NCBI RefSeq assembly: GCF_000485595.1
Contig: NW_014577071.1
Coordinates: 1-49,028 of the forward strand
Source: Priapulus caudatus
Taxonomy: Eukaryota > Priapulida > Priapulimorpha > Priapulimorphida > Priapulidae
Direction of reading: 5' to 3'
DNA length: 49,028 nucleotides
Positions within the stretch are counted from its first letter, which is position 1. Each line of letters begins with the position of its first letter. Position numbers and translations under genes: made by a program. Below, one piece after another: positions 22,204 to 33,536 of this stretch. The notes under the pieces were generated by a model that did no database searches, was not told the DNA's origin, and saw only the letters and a program-made list of their open reading frames with translations.

Positions 22204-23823
22204 CTAAGAAGGGCGCACGAAATCGTTAAGGGCCTACAGGGAACGTTTTTAGTAGTAAGTGTTAACTAAAGATTAGCCCGAATGCTAATAGTGTTGTTGA
22301 TGACAATTGGGAAGATCTATAGTTGATCAAATCACATGCGTAGCGAATCATAGATTTCAGAAAAAGCATTATAGTCGAAGATGAGTCCAGCCAAGTCTGC
22401 AGACTTGAATAAAAAGTTGAGCCTGGACACATGCGAAGACCAAGGCGAATGTTATACTAATAGCAGCTGTAAATCACAGCTAGAAGAAGGGGCCATTCAT
22501 GAACAGCATCGGCGGAGCTCGTAGCTATAGAGTCAGAAGAGAAAGGCTAAAGAGAACGATCATGCATTGAAGCTAGCCAGTCTCACGCAGCGCTGCAAAA
22601 CAAGTCACGGTTAGTTCGATCAACGGAAGCGCTACCAAGACAAGTCACTGGATTTCTGCTACACTTTGATATTTTGACACGTTGATTGGATATTGCTGAG
22701 AGCACTTATCCTAGAGTAATGTGGGTGGGACGAAGGAGACTTCATATTACAGACAAGGCCCCGTGAATTACTCCTACCCAACATGTTTACATGGACGCAT
22801 ATGGCAATACACATACCTACTTACATAATGGATAAGGGTCGTATAATATACATAATATGTGCATCTCACCTTAATTTATATACAATTGTTGAATCATTGT
22901 ATCTGATTATCTATGCTCATATATATATATGCTTGACATTAATTTGTAAAGAGATATTTATCTAAAAGAACATGTAACGGAAATCCAGTGGCCGTCTGAG
23001 TTGACGGTTAGATCCATTGTATTTCACTCTACTGACGTGACCTGTGCATCAAAAAGAAATCAGTTTATGTTAATGTTATATATAGCAAAACTTAGTATAT
23101 GTGCACTACCAATGCATATCATCATTACAGCCACTAATTAGAAAACACCGGCAAGTAAAATGAATTCAGATAATGACGACATGAAGCTGTGAAAGTAAAA
23201 TGTCTGTACAGATTAACCAGGTACTCTTGGTCATGAAAATGTGTTGTATAGTTACAATTTCTATCAGCGATTTCCTTGCCTATAATCCTACATTGACTGC
23301 TTACCCCTACGTTACTAGCATGCAGACAAACAACAACATCAACGTAGGTTCAGCAGCCTATGTAGTTATTACCATTGCAGTACTCATAACCTACGGTTAG
23401 CAGGCCATTAAAGTTTTCTACGTGGACAATCCACGCTATTTAACACAGCTACTCCTCTGGTAGTCTACATACTACTATGTGCTTATGCCGAGGAAGTACA
23501 TTGAGTAACATTCTATTAAGTTGACAATTTTTAATAGACCCATATTGCAACGAAAGACCGCGACGAAGACTGATGTGTGTGCTCAACATACATAGTTTGT
23601 TTCCTATGGGTTATGAAATTCCTCAGACGGGCTTATGAGCTAAGAATTCCCTTAAAATATATAGCTACAACAAATATAGTGACGTATCTGTGTGATGACA
23701 TGTATTGTTTCATGTGGTTTCGTCTAGAAGGCGGACAAACGCAGTGTGGTCACTACAGACTAATCACATCTGACTACAGACTGGCATCGATGTGATGCGG
23801 GGATGCATGAATGCTGTGATTAC
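22204..23823 (-). other. Intron 9 (copy 2)
   Basis: AT-rich, with no exon recognised. Plus-strand frames at 23,200-23,400 and 23,577-23,795 are broken in the parallel copy at 26.6-27.2 kb and lack any domain. The second half begins the unit repeated three times (from 22,933). Confidence 0.65.
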
Positions 23824-23908
23824 CAAGCCTTGCCACTGTTTCACCTCTGTCCTTGCTCGCTGCGGCAGACAGCACGAAGTGCTTCCAACTCTGCTGTCAT
23901 AGCCTCGT
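23824..23908 (-). pseudogene. LIM gene exon 9, copy A (indels)
   Basis: 85 bases corresponding to the intact 84-base copy at 27,266-27,349. Compared with it, this copy lacks one G at the start and carries small extra insertions near CGGCAGACAGCAC and TTCACCTCTGTCC, which break the frame. I read this as sequence error rather than gene decay, because an uninterrupted version exists 3.4 kb away. Confidence 0.7.
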
Positions 23909-24062
23909 CTGTACCTGAGTAGTGACACAGAACAGGAGAAGAAAGAGAAAAGAGGGTGCTGTTAGTGTCTTGTACCGCCACCAGGAAAGTGTTAGCTAGC
24001 GCGAGGGTATCCACAGGGAGGTTATTGATTGGTCCTTCAACATCCTCCAAAAGACTCTGTCA

Positions 24063-24097
24063 CTTGATGCATGATGATGATGGTGTGATGATGATGG

Positions 24098-24167
<70 letters not shown>

Positions 24168-24178
24168 AATGATGATGA
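24063..24178 (+). repeat. (ATG)n microsatellite
   Basis: Nearly uninterrupted ATG/GAT triplets, followed by a related GACAATGACGACAAC-rich tract. It produces poly-Met, poly-His, poly-Ser and poly-Ile frames that are not genes. Longer, error-broken versions lie at 27,505-27,672 and 31,690-31,798. Confidence 0.97.
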
Positions 24179-24539
24179 CAATGGCAACGACGACAACAAC
24201 AACAACAATGACAATGAAAACGACAATGACGACAACGATTGCAATGACGATGACGATAATGATGACAGTTATGATGGCGATTACGATAACAACCATGGTG
24301 AAGATGACGATAACGCTTGCACAAAGCAAGTAGAGTAATAACGATGAGCCACAAGGTGAGGAGGCTGCGTAAGATTAACGCACCAAAACCGATAAATAGT
24401 TAGAATAGTGATATATGTAGTATATCATGTATGTATGTATGTATAAATATGTATGTATGTATGTATATGTAGTAGTACGTTGTATAGTGAATATAGATGA
24501 ATAGTAAGAACCGATGAATGCGTAGAATAGTTGTTAACA

Positions 24540-24870
24540 GTAAAAGCCACGCTCCGGACAAAATGAACGCGCACGCTCGAACAACAACAACGCACGCCAC
24601 GCTCGGACAACAACAACGCACAGCCACGCGACGGACAACAACAACGCACGCCACGCCCGGACAAACAACAAACGCACCGCGCCACGCTCGGGACAACAAC
24701 AACGCACGCCACGCTCGGACAACAACAAACAAACGCACGCCACGCTCGGGACAACAACAACAACGCACGCCACGCTCGGGACAACAACAACAACGCACGC
24801 CACGCTCGGGACAACAACAACGCACGCCACGCTCGGGACAACAACAACAACGCACGCTCCACAGGATAAG
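24540..24870 (+). repeat. CGCACGCCACGCTCGGGACAA-type minisatellite
   Basis: About ten units of 26-34 bases with core CACGCCACGCTCGG followed by ACAACAACAACG. The variation is mainly in the number of ACA triplets and G bases. Degraded versions are at about 28,050-28,500 and 32,180-32,450. It lies in the intron just downstream of exon 8 on the minus strand. It is not a CRISPR: the variable part is simple sequence, not unique spacers. Confidence 0.9.
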
Positions 24871-24943
24871 AACGCACGCTCCGAATTCGACAAGAACGCC
24901 ACGCTCGGGACCGCGCCGACCGCCGCCGTCGTCGGATCGCTAC

Positions 24944-25150
24944 CTTCGTCGTCGTCTCGTGCGATGTTTGCTCCATCGAGTGGAACTTCTGCCGCGTCGA
25001 CGCCGCGCTGCTGCGTAGCAGCTCCAGCTCAGCTAGCGTCTCGTCGGTCGCCGCCGGCTTGCCGTCGCTGTCGTCGTTCGCCGCGACGCCCTGCTCGAAC
25101 TTCTCACGTAGCGACCTCGCCTCGCGGATCTGTCTCAGCTCGGCGGCCAC
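24944..25150 (-). CDS. LIM gene exon 8 (intact copy)
   Basis: From CTGCTTGTAG|GTGGCC (phase 0) to ACGAAG|GTAGCG (phase 0), 69 codons. VAAELRQIREARSLREKFEQ opens it, then an acidic linker, and a second helix LAELELLRSSAASTRQKFHS followed by MEQTSHETTTK. It thus carries two KF-type motifs (LREKFEQG and TRQKFHSMEQ), the same building block found in exons 4, 5, 10 and 12. Copies at 28,630 and 32,529 are riddled with indels. Confidence 0.86.
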
Positions 25151-25981
25151 CTACAAGCAGAGGGGGTCGACGTGAGTCGACGGTGGCGCCATCTATGGGC
25201 GTGATTTGGTTGCCAGGGGGCGTGATTGGCGGGGGTGCACCAGTGTTCTCATACTGGATGTACATCAAGAATCCATAATTTAGAGTTCATGTAATCAAGG
25301 GTCTCTATTATGGACTCTTGATGTACATGTAGGAGTGATCGCTAAAGTTTTTATCTTGGGCGGACAAGATCGCATATTCGGCGCGTATGATGATACTTAG
25401 ATGAAAATAGATGATAATTATAATCATTACTTTATCATTATTTGTTCGATTTACATCGGACGTTAATTGCACACGTGCTTTGTGCACCGGTGTGCTCACA
25501 CTGGATGTAGGAGCGTTTAGTAGTCGGGTAGATTTTTTTCGTAGTGGTGCGTGATCGCAAATTCAGCGCGTGGGGGAGATTAGCTCTTAATTACAATGAT
25601 TACTTCATCATTGTTTGTTTGATTTACATCGGACGTTAATTGCACTCGTGCTTTTCTGTGTGAGGAAATTCCTGTGGATCTGCTGATTGCAAGAGAGGGC
25701 AAGATACGTGCACTCAACGCGTCTTCCTTTATGGGGACTTTCCAATCTTCCTTTATTTTGATATTATGACATCGAACGTCAATTGCACTCGTGCTTTCCC
25801 GTGTGCAGCCTGTGGATCTGCTCATGACAAGAGCTAGCAGGAGGTGTGCACTTTCCCCACCTTCCTTTGAATTTATTACTCCATCGGCAATTTCACTCGT
25901 GCTTCCCAGTGTGCAGACTGCCGATCTACGCATCACAAGAGGACTAGCAGGACTAGGAGCTAGCAGGACGTGTGCACTCAC
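25151..25981 (-). other. Intron 7 with exon-end-derived repeats
   Basis: It contains imperfect direct repeats of roughly 130 bases whose segments resemble the 3' end of exon 7 with its donor. An imperfect hairpin lies at about 25,257-25,335, and two GTGCACCRGTGTKCTCAYACTGG words occur. The minus-strand frame stays open through much of it. Confidence 0.6.
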
Positions 25982-25985
25982 CTCG
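25705..25985 (-). repeat. Tandem copies of the exon 7 donor region
   Basis: The real exon end and donor (AAGGAAGACGAG|GTGAGTGCAC at about 25,982) is followed on the minus strand by two decayed copies. One is near 25,846-25,870 (AAGGAAGGTGGGGAAAGTGCAC) and one near 25,709-25,732 (AAGGAAGACGCGTTGAGTGCAC). In translation they read KEDEVSAHVLL, KEGGESAHLLL and KEDALSARILP. The copies have lost the GT of the donor. Confidence 0.7.
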
Positions 25986-26173
25986 TCTTCCTTGTACACG
26001 GCTGGTTCGGGGCCCGTGTCCTCACTAACGATCTGTGTGCCCTCTGGTGGAGGTGTGATAGCGCGCATCGGCGGCGGTCCGGCCCGGCCCTCGTCGGCTG
26101 GGTTCTGCTCCTTTTGGCGGAAGACGTCGATCTTGCTACGCGTTCCCTTGATCTCGTGGAAATCTGTCGCGGT
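25982..26173 (-). CDS. LIM gene exon 7 (intact copy)
   Basis: From CGCTCGTCAG|ACCGCG to GACGAG|GTGAGT, both phase 0, 64 codons. TATDFHEIKGTRSKIDVFRQ is the helix; KEQNPADEGRAGPPPMRAIT and PPPEGTQIVS form the linker; the end is acidic (VYKEDE). The donor is strong. This is the cleanest of three copies; those at 29,749-29,946 and 33,537-33,731 carry several indels each. Confidence 0.87.
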
Positions 26174-26295
26174 CTGACGAGCGGAGGCGAAATCGCGGAT
26201 GTAATGCAGTGTGCAAATGGTGGGTTTTGTTCTGTCTCGCGCTTCTCTCTCCTCTTCCGCGCTTACTCTTAATCTGCTTTTCAATCTCCCAGCTT

Positions 26296-26337
<42 letters not shown>

Positions 26338-26343
26338 CTATCG

Positions 26344-26374
<31 letters not shown>

Positions 26375-27265
26375 CTTGACATTAATTTGTAAAGAGATAT
26401 TTTCTAAAAGAACATGTAACGGAAATCCAGTGGCCGTCTGAGTTTGACGGTTAGATCCATTCTATTTCACTCTACTGACGTGACCTTGTGCATCAAAAGA
26501 AATCAGTTTATGTTAATGTTATATATAGCAAAACTTAGTATACGTGCACTACAATGCATATCATCATTACAGCCACTAATTAGAAAACACGGCAAGTAAA
26601 ATGAATTCAGATAATGACGACATGAAGCTGTGAAAGTAAAATGTCTGTACAGATTAACCAGGTACTCTTGGTCATGAGAATGTGTTAGGTATTAGTCTAC
26701 AATTTCTATCAGCGATTTCCTTGCTATATCCTACTAATTGACTGCTACCCCCTACTTACTAGCATGCAGACAAACAACAACATCAACAGTAGGTTCAGCA
26801 GCTATGTAGTTATTACCATTGCAGTACTCATAACCTACGTTAGCAGGCCATTAAAGTTTTCTACGTGGACAATCACGACTATTTAACACAGCTACTCTCC
26901 TGGTAGTCTACATACTACTATGTCTATGCCGAGGAAATACATTGAGTAACATTCTATTAAGTTGACCATTTTTAAATAGACCCTATATGCAATGAAGACC
27001 GCGATGAAGACTGATGTGTGATGCTCAACATACTATAGTTTGTTCCTATGGGTTATGAAATTCCTCAGACGGGCTTATGAGCTAAGAATTCCCCTAAAAT
27101 ATATAGCTACAACAAATATAGTGACGTATCTGTGTTATGACATGTATTGTTTCAGTGGTTTCGTCTAGAAGCGGACAAACGCAGTGTGTTCACTACAGAC
27201 GATCACATCTGACTACAGACTGGGCATCGATGTGATGCGGGGGATGCATGAATGACTGTGATTAC

Positions 27266-27349
27266 CAAGCCTTGCCACTGTTTCACCCTGTCCTTGCTCG
27301 CTGCGGCAGCAGCACGAAGTGCTTCCAACTCTGCTGTCATAGCCTCGTC
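27266..27349 (-). CDS. LIM gene exon 9 (intact copy, in B)
   Basis: From CTCAGGTACAG|GACGAG to GGCTTG|GTAATC, both phase 0, 28 codons. It reads DEAMTAELEALR, five alanines, then SKDRVKQWQGL. Joined to exon 10 the helix end becomes QWQGLEQEE, the expected [RKW]FxxLE pattern. It also resembles LAELELLRSSAAST in exon 8. This is the only one of three copies with an open frame and canonical sites. Confidence 0.75.
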
Positions 27350-27559
27350 CTGTACCTGAGTAGTGACAGAACAGGAGAAGAAAGAGAAAAAGGGTGCTGT
27401 TAGTGTCTTGTACCGCCACCAGGAAAGTGTTAGCTAGCGCGAGGGTATCCACAGGGAGGTTATTGATTGGTCCTTCAACATCCTCCAAAAGACTCTGTCA
27501 CTTGATGATGATGATGGTGATGATGAATGATGATGATGATAATGATGATGGTGATGATA

Positions 27560-27597
<38 letters not shown>

Positions 27598-28629
27598 AAT
27601 GATAATGATGATGATAATGATGATGATGGTGATGATGAATGATGATGATGATAATGATGATGGTGATGATGACAATGGCAACGACGACAACAACAACAAC
27701 AATGACAATGAAAACGACAATGACGACAACGATTGCAATGACGATGACGATAATGATGACAGTTATGATGGCGATTACGATAACAACCATGGTGAAGATG
27801 ACGATAACGCTTGCACAAAGCAAGTAGAGTAATAACGATGAGCCACAAGGTGAGGAGGCTGCAATAAGATTAACACACCAAAACCGATAAATAGTTAGAA
27901 TAGTGATATATGTAGTATATCATGTATGTATGTATGTATGTATGTATGTATAAATATGTATTAATGTAAGTATGTATATGTAGTAGTACGTTGTATAGTA
28001 AATATAGATGAATAGTAAGAACCGATGAATGCGTAGAATAGTTGTTAACAGTAAAAGCCACGCTCCGGACAAAAAGAACGCACGCTCGGGACAACAACAA
28101 CGCACGCCACGCTCGGGACAACAACAACGCACGCCACACACGCACGGAATCATACATAAACCACGCACACGCTCGTGAACAACAACAACGCACGTTTCGT
28201 TGACCGCCACGCTCGGGACAACAACAACGCACAGCCCACGCCTCGGGACAACAACACCAACGCCTTCACGCCACGCTCGGACAACAACATACGGCACTGC
28301 CACGCTTCGGACAACAAACGCACGCGCACGCACGGAACAACAACAACGCACGCCACGGCTCGGACAACAACAACGCACGCCACGCACGAGAACAACAACA
28401 CACGCACGCCACGCTCGGGACAACAACAACGACACGCCACGCTCCGGACAACAAACGCACGCGCGCACGCTCGGGACAAACAACAACAACGCACGACTCA
28501 CGTCTGCCGGTACATACAACAAATAGCGCAACGCTCCGCACGATAAGAACGGCACCGCTCCGAATTCGACAAGAACGCCACGGCTTGGGACCGCGCGCCG
28601 ACCGCTCCCGGTCGTCGATCGCTCGCCTA

Positions 28630-28858
28630 CTTCTGTCGTGTCGTCTCGTGGCGTGGTTTGCTTCGCATCGAGTGGAACTTCTGCGCGTCGACGCCGCGCT
28701 GCTGGCGCTAGGGGTCAAGCTCACAGCTCAGCTAGCGTCTGCGTCGGTCGGCCGGCCGCTGCCGTCGGCTGTCGTCGTTCGGCCCGGGCGACGCCCTGCT
28801 CGAAATTCTACGTAGCGAACCTTCGCCTCGCGGATCTGTCTCAGCTCGCGGGCGAAGC
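28630..28858 (-). pseudogene. LIM gene exon 8, copy B (broken)
   Basis: About 229 bases against 207 in the intact exon. Extra single bases are scattered through it and both splice sites are altered. The frame is broken many times with few substitutions, so this is better read as raw-read error than as evolutionary decay. Confidence 0.75.
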
Positions 28859-29748
28859 TACAAGTGCAGGGGGGTCGACGTGAGTCGAGCGGTGGCGCCA
28901 TCTATGGGCCGTGAATTTGGTTGCCAGGCAGGGCGTGAATTGGCGGGGGTGCACGGGTGTTCTCATAGCTGGATGTACAGTCAAGAATCCATAATTTAGA
29001 GTTCATGTATCAAGGTCTCTATTATGGACATGCTTGATTAAGCATGTAGGAGTGATTTCGCTAAAGTTGTTTTATCTGGGCGGACCAAGATCGTCGCATA
29101 TTCGGCGCGTATGATGAACTTAGATGTAAATAGATGATTAATTATATTTATCATTACTTTATCATTATTTGTTCGATTTACATCGGAACGTTAATTGCAA
29201 CAGTGCTTTGTTGCACCGGTTGTGCTTCAACACTGGATTGTAGGAGCGTTTAGTAGTCGGGTAAGATTTTTTTCGTAGTCGGTGGCGGGATCGCAAATTC
29301 AGCGCGTGGGGGATTAGCTCGCTTAATTCACATGATTACTTCATCCCATTTTTGTTATGATTTGAGCATGCGAACGTTAATTGCACTCGTGGCTTTCTGT
29401 GTGAGGAAAATCCTGTGGTATCTGCTGATTGCAAGAGAGGGCAGATGCGTGCACTCAACGCGTCTTCTTTATGGGACTTTCCGCAATCTTCCGTCTATTT
29501 TGTATATTATGACATCGAACGTGCAATTGCACTCGTGCTTTCCCGTTGTGGGCAGCCGTGTGGATCTGCTCATGACAATAGCGGCTAGCAGGAGGTTGGC
29601 ACTTTCCCCACCTTCCTTTGAATCATTTAGTACTGCCATCGGCAAATTTCACGTCTCGTGCTTCCAGTGTGCAAGACTGGCGCGATCTAGCGATTGCACA
29701 TAGAGGACTTAACAGGAACTAGGAGCTAGCGAGGACGTGTGCACTCAC

Positions 29749-29946
29749 CTCCGTCTTCCTTGTACAGGCTGGTTCGGCCCGTGTCCTCACTCAGCGATCT
29801 GTGGTGCTCTCTGTGAGGTGTGATAGCGCGCAATCGGCGGCGGGTCCGGCCCGGCCCTCGTCGCTGGGTTTCTGCGCTGCCTTTTGCCGCGAAGACGGTC
29901 GATCTTGCTACGCGTAGTCCCTTGACTCGTGGAAGTCTGTCGCGGT
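29749..29946 (-). pseudogene. LIM gene exon 7, copy B (broken)
   Basis: 198 bases against 192. The acceptor and the GTGAGT donor are recognisable, but several indels break the frame. Confidence 0.75.
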
Positions 29947-30119
29947 CTGACGAGGCGGAGGCGAAATCGCGGATGTAATGGCAAGTGTGGGCAAATGGGT
30001 GGTTTTGTTCTGTCTGCGTCGCGTGCTCTCTCTCCTACTTTCCGCGGCTTACTCTTAATCTGGCTTTTCAATGTCTCGCAGGCTTTCCCCTCTCTCTCTC
30101 TCTCTCGCTCTGTATCTCT

Positions 30120-30181
30120 ATCTAATCTATCTATCTATCTATGCTATCTATCTATCTATGCTATCTATCTATCTATCTATG

Positions 30182-30216
<35 letters not shown>

Positions 30217-30475
30217 CTATCTAATGTAATGCTATCTATCTATCTATCTATATTATCTATCTATGCTATCTATCTATCTATCTATTTATCTATTTATCTA
30301 ATCTATCCATGCTATCTATCTATCTATCTACCTATCTATCTATTTATCTATCTATTTATCTATCTATCTATCTAATCTATCTATCTATCTATCTATCTAT
30401 CTATTTATCTATCTATTTTATCTATCTATCTATCTATCTATCTATGCTATCTATCTATCTATCTATCTATCTATC
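30120..30475 (+). repeat. (CTAT)n microsatellite, copy B
   Basis: Long CTAT array with occasional extra G or lost bases, followed by CT-rich sequence to about 30,700. The plus-strand isoleucine/tyrosine/serine-rich frames at 29,929-30,839 are its translation. Confidence 0.97.
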
Positions 30476-30641
30476 TCTCTCTCTCTCTCTGTCCTCTCTC
30501 TCTCTCTCTTTCTCTCTGCTCTCTCGTCTCTCTCTCTCTCTCTCTCTCTCTCCTCTCCTCCCTGTCTCGCTCTCTCTTCCGCTCTGCTTCTCGCACCCCT
30601 CTCACTTGCTCTCTCTCTCCTCCCCCACTCTCTTACTCGCG

Positions 30642-30680
<39 letters not shown>

Positions 30681-30865
30681 CTCTTCCTCTTTGCTTTCTC
30701 TGCTCGCTCCCTCTTGTCTCATCCCTTGCTCCTCGCCCATTCTGTATCTATATCTCTCTCCCATCTCTCTCCCTCCCTCTTCTCGCCCATCACTTTCCCC
30801 CTCTTCCTTCCTTCTGCTATATACGTACTTCATCAGTAGTGTAAAACGCCAACCGGACACCGTAC

Positions 30866-30973
30866 CTTGTATGTTTTCCGGCACCTCGGGCTCATTGTCC
30901 TGTACGGGCTGGTCTCCGTCCGGTGGTGGGGTGAACGCTCGTGGAGGCGGTGGTTTCTTCTCTCACCATCAAC
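30866..30973 (-). pseudogene. LIM gene exon 6, copy B (indels)
   Basis: 108 bases against 105 in copy C, with extra bases near TTCTTCTCTCACC. The donor reads GTACGG instead of GTAAGT. The PPPPRAFTPPPDG core remains readable. Confidence 0.7.
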
Positions 30974-31302
30974 CTTGTCATGTGTCATTGAGGGAAATTT
31001 GGAATTCGCTTTAGCAACGTAGAGACATTTAGAGGGAAAAGCTTTTAGAATAGTTGCGTGACGTATGGCTGGGAGCCTCAGTAGAAAAGGGCGCGTGGTT
31101 AGTGTGTGAATTTACTCCCACCACTCTAGGAAACCCGAGTAAGAGGCAGGTGGTGAATATATTTGTCACGGGCTGTGATTTTCACATAATATAGAGATAT
31201 TCCTGTGGATCGTGGGCGAGGTATGTGGCTTGTACGAGTCAGAAAAGAAGTGCATTCTTGACTGATGAAATTTTACTTCTAACAAAAGCGCGATTGCGCA
31301 GT

Positions 31303-31327
31303 NNNNNNNNNNNNNNNNNNNNNNNNN
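31303..31327. other. Assembly gap of 25 N
   Basis: It separates copy B from copy C. Sequence after the gap jumps back to a point equivalent to about 23,750 in copy A. Confidence 0.99.
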
Positions 31328-31359
31328 TGGTTGTCACTACAACTACACATCTGACAGAG

Positions 31360-31405
<46 letters not shown>
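31360..31405 (+). repeat. Poly-A run of about 46 bases
   Basis: It interrupts sequence that in copies A and B reads CATCTGACTACAGACTGG and lies 30 bases from the N gap. There is no element upstream of it and no target-site duplication, so a retroposon tail is unlikely. A read or gap-filling artefact is more likely. Confidence 0.8.
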
Positions 31406-31406
<1 letters not shown>

Positions 31407-31454
31407 AGACCTGGGCATCGATGTTAATGGCGGGATGCATGAATACTGCTATAC

Positions 31455-31540
31455 CAGCCTGCCACTGTTCACCCTGTCCTTGCTCGTCTCGCGAGGCAGC
31501 AGCAACGAAGTGCTTCCAACTCCTCTGTCATAGCCTCGTC
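31455..31540 (-). pseudogene. LIM gene exon 9, copy C (broken)
   Basis: 86 bases against 84, with compensating indels and an altered alanine run. Confidence 0.65.
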
Positions 31541-32528
31541 CTGTACCCTGATAATGACAGAACAGGAAGAGAGAAAGAGAACAAAGGGTGCTGTTATTGT
31601 CTTGTACGCGCCACCAGGAAAGTGTTAGCTAGCGCGAGGGTATCCACAGGGAGGTTATTGATTCGTCCGTCAACATCCTCCAAAAGACTCTGCACGATGA
31701 GATATGAGATGGATGTGAAAAATGATAGGTGAGATGATATGATGAATGATAAGTGATGATGGAGATGATGATGAGATGATGATGATGATGATGATGACAC
31801 AGGCAACGACGACCAACAACAACAACAACGACAATGAAAACGACAATGACGACAACGATTGCAATGACGATGACTACGATCAGATACAGTTATGATGGCA
31901 TTACGATAACAACCATGGAGGATGAGAAACGCTTGCAACAAAGCAATAGAGTAAATAACGATGAGCCACAAGGTGAGGAGCTGCCAGTAAGATAACGCAA
32001 CCAAAACCGATAAATAGTAGAATATGATATATGTATGAACTGCATGTATGTCATGTATGTATGTATTATAAATTTGTATGCATGTTAAGTATGGTATATG
32101 GTAGTAGTACTTGTAAGTAAATATAACGAGAATAGTAAGAACGCGATAATGCGTAGAATAGTTGTTAACAGTAAAGTCCGCAGCTCCGGACAAAACGAAC
32201 GCCACGCTCGAACAACAACCAAGCGCACCGCCACGCTCCGGAACAACAACGACGCACGCCACGCTCGGGAAACAACAACAGCGCACGCCCACGCCTGCGG
32301 ACAACAACAAAACGCACGCCACGCTCGGACAACAACCAACAACCACAACGCCACGTCTCGGACAACAACAACAACGCAACGCCACCTGCGAACAACAACA
32401 ACGCACGGCCACGGCTCGGCACAACAACAACGCAATGCACGCTCCGCACGATAGAGAAGCACGCTCCGAAATTCGACAGAACGGCCACGCTCGGACCGCG
32501 CCGACGCACACCGTCGCGGAATCGCTAC

Positions 32529-32734
32529 CTTCGTCGTCGCTCTGCGATGTTTGCCAATCGATTGGAAGCTTCTGCCGCGTCGACGCCGCGCTGCTGCGTA
32601 CAACGTCCAGTCAGCTAGCGGGTCTCTCGGCTCGCCGCCGCTTGCCGTCCGCTGTCCGTCTCGCCGCGACGCCCTGCCCGAACTTCTCACGTAGGCGACC
32701 TCGCTCGCGGGATCTGTCGCCAGCTCGCGGCAAC
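32529..32734 (-). pseudogene. LIM gene exon 8, copy C (broken)
   Basis: Close to the right length (206 against 207) but the result of many offsetting indels. The frame is not maintained. Confidence 0.7.
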
Positions 32735-33536
32735 CTACGAAGCAAGGGATCGACGTGAGTCGACGGTGCGCCAATCTATGGGCCGGATTGGTGCCAGGGG
32801 CGCTGGGGATTGCGGGTGCACCGATGTTCTCATACTGGATTACATCAAGAATCCTATATTAGAGTTCAGTAACAGGTCTCAATAGGACCTTGAGTACATG
32901 TAGGAGTGATCGCTAAAGTTTTTATCTTGCGCAAGATCGCATATCGGCGCGTATGATGTAACTTAGATGAAAATAGATATCAATTATAACCCATTACTTT
33001 ATTCTTATTTGTTCTAATAATTCAACATACATCGGACGTTAATTGCACACGTGCTGTGCACCGGTGTGTCAACATGATGTAGGAGCGTTTATAGTCGGTA
33101 ACGATTTTTTCGTAGGGTGGCGGATCGCAAATTCGCGCGTGGGAGATTAGCTCTAAATTACCACTATTACTCATCATTGTGTTGATTACAGTCGACGTAA
33201 TTGCACTCGTGCTTTCTGTGTGAGAAATCCTTGGGATCTGCTGATGCAAAGAGAGGGCCATAATACGTGCACTCAACGCGTCTTCCTTTATGGGAGCTTT
33301 CCAATCTTCCTTTTTTTGCATATGAATCGAACGTCAATTGCACTCTGCTTTCCGTTGCAGCCCTAGTGATCTGGCTCAGACAGAGCTAGCAGGAGTGGCT
33401 GCATTTTCCCCCACCTTCCTTGACATTTATTACTCTATCGGCAATTTCAGGCTACGTGCTTCTATGTGCAGACGCCGATCTACGCATCAACAAGAAACTA
33501 CAGGACTAAAGGAGCTAGCAGCGACGTTGCACTCAC

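Larger units (their letters stand above)
17683..22915 (-). repeat. Duplicated block, copy 2 (5.2 kb)
   Basis: Second occurrence of the 12.4-17.6 kb block. It begins abruptly inside the 36-bp array with four perfect copies of a 72-bp double unit (17,683-17,970), which copy 1 has once. It lacks about eight 36-bp units that copy 1 has near 12.6-12.85 kb. It flows without a break into the 22.93-kb unit, so it is probably the allele contiguous with the upstream exons. Confidence 0.9.
22933..26371 (-). repeat. Triplicated unit, copy A
   Basis: Starts CTTGACATTAATTTGTAAAG and ends in a CTAT run that passes directly into copy B. It contains exons 9, 8 and 7, an (ATG)n tract, the ACAACAACGCACGCCACGCT-type minisatellite and the CT/CTAT tracts. 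Exons 8 and 7 are intact here; exon 9 has small indels. Confidence 0.9.
26372..31302 (-). repeat. Triplicated unit, copy B (indel-rich)
   Basis: Repeats copy A from CTTGACATTAATTTG onward. It extends past the CTAT/CT tract into sequence shared with copy C (30,830-31,302 matches 34,610-35,060). Differences from A and C are largely single-base insertions and deletions spread over unique sequence and exons. It ends at the 25-N gap. Confidence 0.9.

Noticed and set aside
24037-24354. Poly-His, poly-Ile, poly-Ser and poly-Met frames
   Set aside because: Six-frame translations of the (ATG)n tract.
24540-24870. Regular repeat array that could suggest a CRISPR
   Set aside because: No unique spacers, the variation is in ACA triplets, and the genome is animal. 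It is a minisatellite.
25580-25981. Extension of the exon 7 frame towards 25,580
   Set aside because: A strong GTGAGT donor lies at 25,982 and phase 0 leads cleanly to exon 8. The extension encodes decayed duplicates of the exon end.
29929-30839. Long Ile/Tyr/Leu/Ser plus-strand frames
   Set aside because: Translations of CTAT and CT microsatellites.
31360-31405. Retroposon poly-A tail
   Set aside because: No element upstream, no target-site duplication, adjacent to N, and absent from the other two copies.
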